5,374 nt of DNA from an uncultured Erysipelotrichaceae bacterium (GTDB lineage: Bacteria; Bacillota_I; Bacilli_A; Erysipelotrichales; Erysipelotrichaceae): contig CANPNQ010000097.1 of the NCBI GenBank assembly GCA_947575425.1, positions 1 through 5,374 on the forward strand. The letters are read 5' to 3'. Below the pieces are notes generated by a model. It was not told the DNA's origin. It saw only the letters and a program-made list of their open reading frames with translations, and made no database searches. Both the position numbers and the translations under genes were made by a program. Positions 1-5,254 of this stretch are shown here, in pieces. Each line of letters opens with the position of its first letter. Position 1 is the stretch's first letter.

Positions 1-1
1 T

Positions 2-1072
2 ACGCTAAAGGAAATCAATGAGGATGATGCTATCTCTTATGTAATCAATGGTAAGCCGCATCAAAAGGCAGTACCCTTCGTCTTGAATGGAGAGCGTGTG
101 GATATTCATGTCATCAATGCGGCGAAACCACATGGTTCTTATGTATTGGATCTGTTCAAATATATGAAAAAGGATAGCGGCGGCCTGATGCGTCCGGCAG
201 ACGGGGATTGTTTTCACATAGAGGTTGTGGGAGATCGCTTTCGTAAGAATTTTACCTTGGAAGCGGCCAATCGCTTTCATGTACGTGTGGATGACCTATT
301 GCCCGGCACCTATCGCATATCTGAGTTGAAAAACGAAGCATATATCACTACCTATCGAGTCAATGGCAATGAGGTGAAACAGGCAGTGATCGATGTGAAG
401 GATCAGCGTGGCGATGTGGTAGAGATCATCAATGAACTGGCAGTGAATCGCAGTTTGGTCGACATCTTTCAATATTGTATGGATGAGAAAGGACAACTGA
501 CCAAGCCGCGGCCGCAGGAATCCTTCCGCATTCTTCTGAGCGGAAATAATATGCATCGCTTTTATACGCTGGATCAAGGCAATGATTGGCATATTCAGCT
601 TGATACGTTGGCCACGGGAGAATATGAGATCATCAAGCAGGAGAGCAGTGATGATCAGGTGTGGTATCGCATCAATGGAGCCCCGGATTCCCGCAGCGGA
701 GCATTCACCGTCAGCGGTGGCAGTCAGAATCTGATTGAGATCATCAATCAAAGCGATGTTAGCTCAGATGGTACAATCCGTTTGGAAAAGCGGGTTCGTG
801 ATGAAAACGGCGATCTGATCACTCCGTCAAACGGAGAGTCCTTTATGGTTCGTGTATGGAAGGACAATGGTGCATTTGATGTGACGTATACACTGGATCC
901 ATATAACGGATATTCCTTACTTGTGGATGGCTTGAGTCATGGCACTTACCACATTCGTGAGGTAAATACAAGCGGATATGGCGTGAGCTATGTGGTAAAC
1001 GGCGGCGCGGAAAGCAGCAGCGCCAATGTGACGCTCAGCGATGAGGAATCTCAGCAGGTTACGATCATCAAT
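2..1072 (+). repeat. Tandem ~315-bp coding repeats (one partial plus three full units)
   Basis: The closing Asn codons of the 'IIN/VIN' strand lie at 116, 431, 746 and 1070, giving periods of 315, 315 and 324 bases. Units are about 2-118 (partial), 119-433, 434-748 and 749-1072. The bases around this strand are nearly constant (A/GTCATCAAT in every copy). Elsewhere the units are well diverged in DNA but recognisable in protein: YVING, YRVNG, YRING and YVVNG mark the same turn in all four. The array is therefore an old domain duplication and not a recent slippage product. Confidence 0.8.
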
Positions 1073-1135
1073 ACGAAAACGGATCTGTTCTTCCATGTGG
1101 ATCAAGGAAATGATCTGCGTGTGGTAATTGAATAA
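2..1135 (+). CDS. Cna-B/SpaA-like beta-domain repeat protein (5' end missing)
   Basis: The reading frame is open from the first bases of the window, so the N-terminus lies upstream and 377 residues are visible. An in-frame TTG at 83 falls inside a repeat and is not a real start. The protein is a tandem array of about 105-residue domains: a partial one, then three full ones, then a 20-residue tail. Each full domain has a strand ending around 'G-x-L-x-x-P' and then '(D/E)-x-F', a 'TL(D/E)' strand, a 'GxYxIx(E/K)' strand, a 'Y-x-(V/I)-NG' turn and a closing 'IIN' strand. This fits the prealbumin-like Cna-B/SpaA fold of Gram-positive surface stalk proteins. Unlike those proteins it ends without LPXTG, a hydrophobic segment or a basic tail, so its location depends on the unseen N-terminus. 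Few cysteines are visible. Function is unknown; a structural or adhesive role is inferred from the fold only. The fold assignment is by motif, not by database search. Confidence 0.8.
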   Translation, partial: TLKEINEDDAISYVINGKPHQKAVPFVLNGERVDIHVINAAKPHGSYVLDLFKYMKKDSGGLMRPADGDCFHIEVVGDRFRKNFTLEAANRFHVRVDDLLPGTYRISELKNEAYITTYRVNGNEVKQAVIDVKDQRGDVVEIINELAVNRSLVDIFQYCMDEKGQLTKPRPQESFRILLSGNNMHRFYTLDQGNDWHIQLDTLATGEYEIIKQESSDDQVWYRINGAPDSRSGAFTVSGGSQNLIEIINQSDVSSDGTIRLEKRVRDENGDLITPSNGESFMVRVWKDNGAFDVTYTLDPYNGYSLLVDGLSHGTYHIREVNTSGYGVSYVVNGGAESSSANVTLSDEESQQVTIINTKTDLFFHVDQGNDLRVVIE

Positions 1136-1152
1136 GGAATGAAATACAAAGG

Positions 1153-1185
1153 GAAACGACTTCCGTCATAGAGGTCGTTTCTTTT
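1153..1185 (+). terminator. Intrinsic terminator of the repeat-protein gene
   Basis: GAAACGAC (1153-1160) pairs perfectly with GTCGTTTC (1174-1181). Three further pairs, one of them a G-T wobble, extend the stem to 11 bp around a 7-base loop. The T-rich stretch TTTCTTTT at 1178-1185 follows directly. It lies 17 bases after the stop codon. Confidence 0.75.
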
Positions 1186-1299
1186 ACGAAACTCAGATAG
1201 AGCTATACCTATGATGGAATATATCAACGAATGCATATGGTTCTTTTATCATGGAGGAAAGGGCGGCTTGTTTCTATCTTTGATGGTTTATCGAGGGTT

Positions 1300-1327
1300 T
1301 TGACAAGTCCATTCTTTGTGAAATAAT
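1300..1327 (+). promoter_or_regulatory. Candidate sigma-A promoter for the PEPCK-like gene
   Basis: A perfect TTGACA (1300-1305), a 16-base spacer and AATAAT (1322-1327, one mismatch to TATAAT), with TGA just before the -10 giving an extended -10. Transcription would start near 1334 and leave an untranslated leader of about 115 bases that contains the dyad at 1390-1421. Confidence 0.6.
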
Positions 1328-1360
1328 TTTCATAGAATGTAAGAATATAACATTTTCTCT

Positions 1361-1388
1361 TTCTTATTTGCTTGAAATATAGTATAAT
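1361..1388 (+). promoter_or_regulatory. Possible second promoter for the PEPCK-like gene
   Basis: There is a perfect TATAAT at 1383-1388. The best partner is a weak TTCTTA (1361-1366, 3 of 6 matches) at a 16-base spacing. Transcription would start near 1395, inside the following inverted repeat. The box has the same AGTATAATA context as the promoter at 3250-3278, but the poor -35 lowers confidence. Confidence 0.35.
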
Positions 1389-1389
1389 A

Positions 1390-1421
1390 GCATTCGTGGA
1401 ATGAACGAAAGCCACGGATGC
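1390..1421 (+). promoter_or_regulatory. 10-bp inverted repeat in the leader of the PEPCK-like gene
   Basis: GCATTCGTGG (1390-1399) pairs with CCACGGATGC (1412-1421), with one G-T wobble and a 12-base A-rich loop. It starts two bases after a TATAAT box and ends 11 bases before the Shine-Dalgarno. It has no T-tract, so it is not a terminator. It could be an RNA hairpin in the leader or an operator placed to block RNA polymerase; the sequence does not decide which. Confidence 0.4.
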
Positions 1422-1448
1422 ATATAGTAATAGAGGAAGGAGTATTCT

Positions 1449-3143
1449 ATGAAGGAAAACTTATATTTAAGTAAGGATCTGGCAATCATCAATTATAATG
1501 TGGCGTATCCGCGTACCGAGATAGATCTGTTAAATTCCGCAGATTTTGCCAATGTCTTACGCAATTTTATCGATTATACCAAGGAGTATTTGGAGGATCT
1601 CTATTATTATATACTGAATGGGAAAACAGAGCGAGAGGCCACCTTTGAAATCACGAAGCTGTTGCGGCAGATGATCGTATTAGATCTGGATGAGATTGAC
1701 AGTGATTATTTGAATGATAAGGGGAAGCTGCTTGATTTTGTAGAGGAGATTTATGACTTTTGGAAGAAGCATCAGCGCTTTTCCATTATCAATGCAGGAA
1801 AGGGGATGGCGATTCAGGAATCCAGCTTTATCGCAGCGGATTCCAGCTTTAACAATTTGATTCGTCAGTTATACCGCTTGGTAGAGGAAAAGGTATTGGG
1901 ACGTAAAAACAGTGTGTATCGGCAGATGCAATCGGGAACCAATGCTGCGGTGGCGATCAGGAAAAATCCGGTCAAGCTGAGTGCTGCCTATGATCAATTA
2001 AAGGATATCTGGTTTGTGGATTCGATCATGCTCAGAACACCGATGATCTTACATCCGCGAAGCAATAAGCGCATCGGTATGTTCACGGAAAGAGAAACCA
2101 ATCCGATCAAGGATTTTAATGGCAATCCTGATGAGTGGTTTTGCTATCCGGCGAAAATCGGCTCTCTGTTGGCATTTATTTATTTCCATCGGGATTTTAT
2201 TTCTTCCGCTGTATCTTTGGGTAACTTATTTGAATTGGCAAATGAGAATGAATGCCGCCAAAAGCCGGATTTGATCTGCTTGTTTGGCAATGAGGACGGA
2301 AAAGAACAGACCACCTTCTACTATGATGCACAGGAGGATATTTGGGTGGGCTGTGTATCTTATCATGAGCGCATTGAATATTTTGGCTATATCAAGAAAA
2401 TGAGTTTGACTCTGCATAATTTGGCGCAGATGAAAAAAGGCTGGCTGCCGATCCATGGCGCTTTTGTCAATATCACTTTAAAAAGCGGAAAGAAAAAGGG
2501 GATCATGCTGATGGGGGACAGCGGAGCCGGAAAGAGTGAATCGATTGAAGCGCTGAAGGCTTTGGGACATGATAAGATCAAGGACATTGAAGTGGTATTT
2601 GATGATATGGGTACCATTCATATCGAGAATGGTATTCCCTATGGACAGGGAACGGAGATCGGCGCTTTCATCCGTCTGGATGATCTGGATCCGGGTACGC
2701 CCTATCGCGATATGGATCGCTCCATCTTTATGAATCCGGAATCCAGCAATGCCCGTGTCATTACGCCTGCCGCATCGTACGATATTGTAGCAGCGAACCA
2801 TAAAATCGATTTGTTTGCTTATGCGAACAATTATGATGATAAATTGGGATTGCATCAATTTATGAATCTGGAAGATGCGAAGGCAACCTGCAAGGAAGGA
2901 AAACGCATGGCACTGGGAACAACGCAGGAGATCGGCATCTCCACCACGTATTTTGCCAATCCCTTCGGTCCGATGCAGCAACAGGATATTTGCGATCCGC
3001 TGATTGATACGATCTTTCAATGCCTGAAGGACAATCACGTGTTTATCGGTGAAATCTATACGCATTTGGGCTTTAATAAGGAAAATCGGGAAGGTTTAAA
3101 GACAGCTGCTGAACAGCTGTTGGAGTTTATCGAAAAAGGATGA
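1449..3143 (+). CDS. PEP carboxykinase/HPr kinase-superfamily protein with N-terminal helical region
   Basis: 564 residues; ATG preceded by GAGGAAGGAG (1433-1442) at 6-base spacing. Residues 1 to about 185 look helical, acidic and unlike PEPCK. From about residue 300 the order of motifs follows ATP-type PEP carboxykinase. Y311 and K316-K317 ('YFGYIKK') match the E. coli Y207...K212-K213. H336 ('IHG') is exactly 19 residues after K317, as H232 is after K213. The P-loop is GDSGAGKSE (356-364), and D385-D386 ('FDDMG') fit the kinase-2 aspartates. R436 ('NARV') fits R333 ('NTRV'), and 'GTTQ...YFANPFG' (490-507) fits the adenine-site region 'GTERG...FSACFG'. The P-loop ending in KSE and the 'IHGAFV' strand resemble HPr kinase instead, and PEPCK R449 appears replaced by Q493. 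No HPr-kinase signature loop (IRGLGI) is seen. The likely role is a cytoplasmic nucleotide-dependent phosphoryl-transfer enzyme, either a divergent PEPCK or a small-molecule or protein kinase. The residue matches are from memory of E. coli PEPCK. It appears monocistronic. Confidence 0.85.
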   Translation: MKENLYLSKDLAIINYNVAYPRTEIDLLNSADFANVLRNFIDYTKEYLEDLYYYILNGKTEREATFEITKLLRQMIVLDLDEIDSDYLNDKGKLLDFVEEIYDFWKKHQRFSIINAGKGMAIQESSFIAADSSFNNLIRQLYRLVEEKVLGRKNSVYRQMQSGTNAAVAIRKNPVKLSAAYDQLKDIWFVDSIMLRTPMILHPRSNKRIGMFTERETNPIKDFNGNPDEWFCYPAKIGSLLAFIYFHRDFISSAVSLGNLFELANENECRQKPDLICLFGNEDGKEQTTFYYDAQEDIWVGCVSYHERIEYFGYIKKMSLTLHNLAQMKKGWLPIHGAFVNITLKSGKKKGIMLMGDSGAGKSESIEALKALGHDKIKDIEVVFDDMGTIHIENGIPYGQGTEIGAFIRLDDLDPGTPYRDMDRSIFMNPESSNARVITPAASYDIVAANHKIDLFAYANNYDDKLGLHQFMNLEDAKATCKEGKRMALGTTQEIGISTTYFANPFGPMQQQDICDPLIDTIFQCLKDNHVFIGEIYTHLGFNKENREGLKTAAEQLLEFIEKG

Positions 3144-3194
3144 AGCAAAAGGAATGTATCTTTAGATGAGAAAAGATGATAGGAGGATCAGGGG

Positions 3195-3272
3195 ATGAAC
3201 CCGAAATTCATCTCATTCTGTAAAGATTGGAAGTATGATGCTTTCGTGTTTGCAAGTACAAACAATATTTAG
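3195..3272 (+). CDS. Possible small ORF of 25 codons
   Basis: AGGAGG (3181-3186) sits 8 bases before an ATG that opens 25 codons ending in TAG. The peptide begins MNPKFISFCKDWKYDAF and ends in FASTNNI. It is aromatic-rich, with no signal or membrane segment. It lies 51 bases after the PEPCK-like gene with no clear terminator between them, so read-through could express it. Its last codons overlap the -35 and spacer of the next promoter. A 6-bp hairpin (GATGAA 3194-3199 with TTCATC 3207-3212) covers its start codon. The ribosome binding site is as good as those of the real genes, but the length is close to chance and no homolog is recognised. Confidence 0.3.
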   Translation: MNPKFISFCKDWKYDAFVFASTNNI

Positions 3273-3278
3273 TATAAT
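3250..3278 (+). promoter_or_regulatory. Sigma-A promoter of the BI-1 family gene
   Basis: TTGCAA (3250-3255, 4 of 6 matches), a 17-base spacer and a perfect TATAAT (3273-3278). Transcription should start near 3285, which leaves a leader of about 20 bases holding little more than the ribosome binding site. Confidence 0.7.
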
Positions 3279-3290
3279 ATAGATGTCTCA

Positions 3291-3296
3291 AGGAGG
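3291..3296 (+). promoter_or_regulatory. Shine-Dalgarno that decides the BI-1 start
   Basis: AGGAGG lies only 2 bases before the ATG at 3299 but 8 bases before the in-frame ATG at 3305. The second ATG is therefore the likely start, which removes two residues (M-F) from the longest frame. Confidence 0.75.
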
Positions 3297-3304
3297 TTAT
3301 GTTT

Positions 3305-4045
3305 ATGTACGAACAAGATGATTTTCAAGTTGATTCGATGTTAGGCGGTAATCAAACGACATTAGAAAAATATACCGTCAAGACATTCGGGATGATGGCT
3401 GTGGGACTTTTGATTACTGCGATTACAGCATTAATTTTGAGTACCGTTAAAATTTCAGTGGATGGATTTCGTGGCCCTATGGCGCTGATGATGTGCTATA
3501 AGTTTAATTATTTGCCGATGATCCTGTTGCTTGCGGAGATTGGTGTGGTAGTGACATTTAGCGCCCGCTTATTTAAATCATCCATTCAGGCGGTAAGAGC
3601 GATGTTCTTCGCCTATGCGATATTGACCGGTTTCACATTCTCTACCTTACAGTATGTATATGATTCTACAACAATCTATCTGGCATTTGGAATTACAGCG
3701 ATTTATTTCGGTGCTTTATGTGTGATCGGTGCGACGACCAAAATGAATCTGGCAAAGATTCAGCCGATCCTGTTCATCGGTTTGTTATGTCTGATTCTAT
3801 TCAATGTTGCGGCGCTGTTTATGGATCTCAGCGGTATGGAGCGTGTGGTATGCTCTCTGGGCTTGATCATCTTTACCGGATTGACCGCATTTGATACGCA
3901 GAAGATGAAAAATCTGTATATTGAATATCAGGATAACGGCGAAATGCTTTCCCGTTTGTCGATGTATTCCGCATTTGATCTGTATTTGGATTTTATCAAC
4001 ATCTTCTTATATATCCTGCGCATTCTCGGCAATAAACGGGACTAA
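3305..4045 (+). CDS. Bax inhibitor-1 (TMBIM/YetJ/YccA) family membrane protein
   Basis: 246 residues from the ATG best placed behind AGGAGG. A short acidic cytoplasmic N-terminus is followed by about seven hydrophobic helices, near residues 27-47, 66-88, 93-118, 121-143, 150-172, 176-196 and 222-242, with a basic C-terminal end (GNKRD). The family signature is clear: 'FDTQKMK' after helix 6 (D197) and 'LYLDFINIFLYILRILG' in the last helix (D225, D229). In the Bacillus YetJ protein, acidic residues in these two segments form a pH-sensitive pair that gates calcium leak, and they appear to be kept here. By family this is an inner-membrane ion-leak or stress-protective protein; YccA-type members also interact with FtsH. 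It has its own promoter and its own terminator, so it looks monocistronic. The length is typical for the family. The assignment is firm; the exact transported ion is not. Confidence 0.93.
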   Translation: MYEQDDFQVDSMLGGNQTTLEKYTVKTFGMMAVGLLITAITALILSTVKISVDGFRGPMALMMCYKFNYLPMILLLAEIGVVVTFSARLFKSSIQAVRAMFFAYAILTGFTFSTLQYVYDSTTIYLAFGITAIYFGALCVIGATTKMNLAKIQPILFIGLLCLILFNVAALFMDLSGMERVVCSLGLIIFTGLTAFDTQKMKNLYIEYQDNGEMLSRLSMYSAFDLYLDFINIFLYILRILGNKRD

Positions 4046-4062
4046 GCACGATTTGGTGAGTC

Positions 4063-4101
4063 AAAGCTGTTTCTTTCCTTGGAGAGATTCAGCTTTTCTT
4101 C
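4063..4101 (+). terminator. Intrinsic terminator of the BI-1 family gene
   Basis: AAAGCTG (4063-4069) pairs with CAGCTTT (4090-4096). Inside a TT/TT internal loop, TCTTTC (4072-4077) pairs with GAGAGA (4082-4087), with one wobble and a CTTG loop. TTTTCTTCTGTTTC follows. The hairpin begins 18 bases after the stop codon. It has few A residues upstream and is likely one-directional. Confidence 0.7.
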
Positions 4102-4124
4102 TGTTTCATTTTTGGAGGAATGAT

Positions 4125-4181
4125 ATGATTTTCTTCTTTTTGTCCACTTTCATCCTCAAAGGACGCTTGAATATGATATAA
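4125..4181 (+). CDS. Possible 18-residue hydrophobic peptide
   Basis: GGAGG (4114-4118) lies 6 bases before an ATG opening the 18-codon frame MIFFFLSTFILKGRLNMI, ending in TAA. A hydrophobic stretch followed by K and R resembles a tiny membrane peptide or leader peptide. Its stop codon lies inside the -10 box of the next promoter, and it sits just after a terminator. It would therefore be made only by read-through or from an unseen promoter. It may be a chance frame in T-rich DNA. Confidence 0.2.
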   Translation: MIFFFLSTFILKGRLNMI

Positions 4182-4182
4182 T
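4174..4182 (+). promoter_or_regulatory. Extended -10 promoter of the aspartic protease gene
   Basis: TGATATAAT combines a TGn extension (4174-4176) with a perfect TATAAT (4177-4182). No good -35 is visible at 16-18 bases, which extended -10 promoters tolerate. Transcription would begin near 4189, downstream of the TTG at 4186. This rules out that longest-frame start for transcripts from this promoter. Confidence 0.6.
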
Positions 4183-4220
4183 ATTTTGCGAAGCAGTCAT
4201 AGATCAATGATCCGTAAATG

Positions 4221-4230
4221 GGGAAGTGGG
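4221..4230 (+). promoter_or_regulatory. Weak Shine-Dalgarno before the protease start
   Basis: GGGAAGTGGG precedes the ATG at 4231; its GGA core is 6 bases away. The other candidates, TTG 4186 and ATG 4207, have no purine-rich site in front. The site is weaker than those of the other genes, so translation may be modest. Confidence 0.45.
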
Positions 4231-5226
4231 ATGAGTAGGGAGATGGATGCGATGCTGAATTATCACAGCTGTAAAACGAATACAACGAAAGAAACAATCT
4301 TGCAGGGAGCGGATATTGTAACGCATCGTGCCTCTCTTTTGGAGAAGGTTAAGGATTACAGCTTTGAGAAAACGTATCAAGGACTGCTCGGTACTGCGCC
4401 TAGTATGAGACTGTTATGGGATCGGGAACCCTTTGTGATGGAGATGAAGCGTAACCTGCTTTCTCTCTATGTGCTGACGGTAATGATAGATAAGAAGCCT
4501 TATCGTTTTATCATTGACAGCGGTGCGCAAATTTCTGCGATTCGTCCTACCGTTGCCGAGGCACACCATGCGAAACAACTGCCGGGAAAAATATCTGTCG
4601 GCTCTGTGGGCGGCAAGCAAAAAGCCCTGCATGGTTATTTGATTCCGCGCTTACAGCTGGGGAGAATTACCATCTGTGATCTGCCGATGATCGCCTTGAT
4701 GACAAAGGCTATTTCCTTTCATACAGCGCATTGGGATGTCAGCTTGTTTGACGGTATTCTTGGTTGGGATATCCTTTCTCGTCTTGATTTTGAACTGGAT
4801 GATGTGGGACATCAATTTAAGGTGCTGAAGAATCGCTATCGTTTTTTGCATCCCAACATGGTACAGGCAGTTTTTCCGCTGTTCCTTGTGCAGGATGGCA
4901 AAGGGAATTTATTGACGATGGGCTTTGACAGCGGAGCGCGATTGAGCTGGGTGAACAAGGGGCGGATGCAGGAATTCGGTTACTCCCTGAGCGGGGAAAA
5001 GGCAGCTTTGGGCTTTGGCGTTCATGGCTTGGAGGAAATGCACGTTGCGACGCTTTCGGATCTTCGCTTGTATCTGTATAAAGCAGATATCCGCATGAGA
5101 AATGTCCACACAGGAAGAACCGATATCTTCCCTCATGGATGTCTTGACGGTATTTTGGGCAATGAAATATTCAGAAACCGCCGCATTCGGCTGATTCCAA
5201 GCATGGAAATGGTCCTGCTTGCATAA
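4231..5226 (+). CDS. Two-lobed retropepsin-like aspartic protease
   Basis: 331 residues if it starts at ATG 4231; ATG 4207 would add 8. That start is chosen because of the promoter at 4174-4182 and the only purine-rich site. Residues 1-80 are soluble and partly helical, with no signal peptide or membrane helix, so the protein is probably cytoplasmic. Lobe 1 has 'FIIDSGAQIS' (D96) and 'FDGILGWDI' (D174). Lobe 2 has 'GFDSGARLS' (D233) and 'LDGILGNEI' (D306). DSGA is the clan AA catalytic motif, and ILG is the second hydrophobic-hydrophobic-Gly element that follows it in each half. The lobes are about 135 residues apart and both keep the catalytic Asp, so one chain could form the pair of aspartates that retropepsins build by dimerising and pepsins build in one chain. 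Substrate is unknown. The cyclophilin-type isomerase gene starts 28 bases downstream, probably in the same operon. Family membership is confident from the motifs; activity is inferred. Confidence 0.85.
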   Translation: MSREMDAMLNYHSCKTNTTKETILQGADIVTHRASLLEKVKDYSFEKTYQGLLGTAPSMRLLWDREPFVMEMKRNLLSLYVLTVMIDKKPYRFIIDSGAQISAIRPTVAEAHHAKQLPGKISVGSVGGKQKALHGYLIPRLQLGRITICDLPMIALMTKAISFHTAHWDVSLFDGILGWDILSRLDFELDDVGHQFKVLKNRYRFLHPNMVQAVFPLFLVQDGKGNLLTMGFDSGARLSWVNKGRMQEFGYSLSGEKAALGFGVHGLEEMHVATLSDLRLYLYKADIRMRNVHTGRTDIFPHGCLDGILGNEIFRNRRIRLIPSMEMVLLA

Positions 5227-5254
5227 TATAAAATAAATGAAAAGGAGAAATATT

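Larger units (their letters stand above)
1136..1448. other. Intergenic region of 313 bases with terminator, promoters and dyad
   Basis: I see no convincing gene here. It holds the terminator of the repeat-protein gene (1153-1185), a strong candidate sigma-A promoter (1300-1327), a second TATAAT box (1383-1388), a 10-bp inverted repeat (1390-1421) and a Shine-Dalgarno (1433-1442). Positions 1186-1299 show nothing recognisable apart from a 30-codon open frame without a ribosome binding site. Confidence 0.6.

Noticed and set aside
296..751. 151-codon open frame on the minus strand
   Set aside because: It lies opposite the repeat-protein gene in repeated DNA. It has no ribosome binding site and its translation shows no known motif.
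83..1135. TTG at 83 as the start of the repeat protein
   Set aside because: The frame is open back to position 2, and the upstream residues continue the repeat pattern (YVING). The TTG has no ribosome binding site and lies inside a domain.
1211..1303. 30-codon frame starting ATGATGGAATATATC on the + strand
   Set aside because: No purine-rich site precedes it, it directly follows a terminator, and it ends in the TTGACA of the next promoter.
1372..1388. TTGAAA at 1372-1377 as a -35 for TATAAT at 1383
   Set aside because: The spacing is only 5 bases, far below the 16-18 needed.
1224..1415. 63-codon open frame on the minus strand in the intergenic region
   Set aside because: The translation is low-complexity and unlike a protein family. 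It runs across the + strand promoter and dyad, and I see no matching ribosome binding site.
2478..3065. 195-codon open frame on the minus strand
   Set aside because: It lies fully inside the PEPCK-like gene, whose motifs on the + strand are unmistakable. The antisense protein shows no domain and no ribosome binding site.
3102..3120. ACAGCTG/CAGCTGT hairpin near the end of the PEPCK-like gene
   Set aside because: It lies within codons for A-A-E-Q-L before the stop and has no T-tract, so it is not a terminator.
3921..4181. 86-codon + strand frame overlapping the BI-1 gene end
   Set aside because: Its first part is an out-of-frame shadow of BI-1 codons. Only the last 18 codons, with their own ribosome binding site, were considered.
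4186..5226. TTG at 4186 as the protease start
   Set aside because: It lies before the expected transcription start of the extended -10 promoter and has no ribosome binding site.
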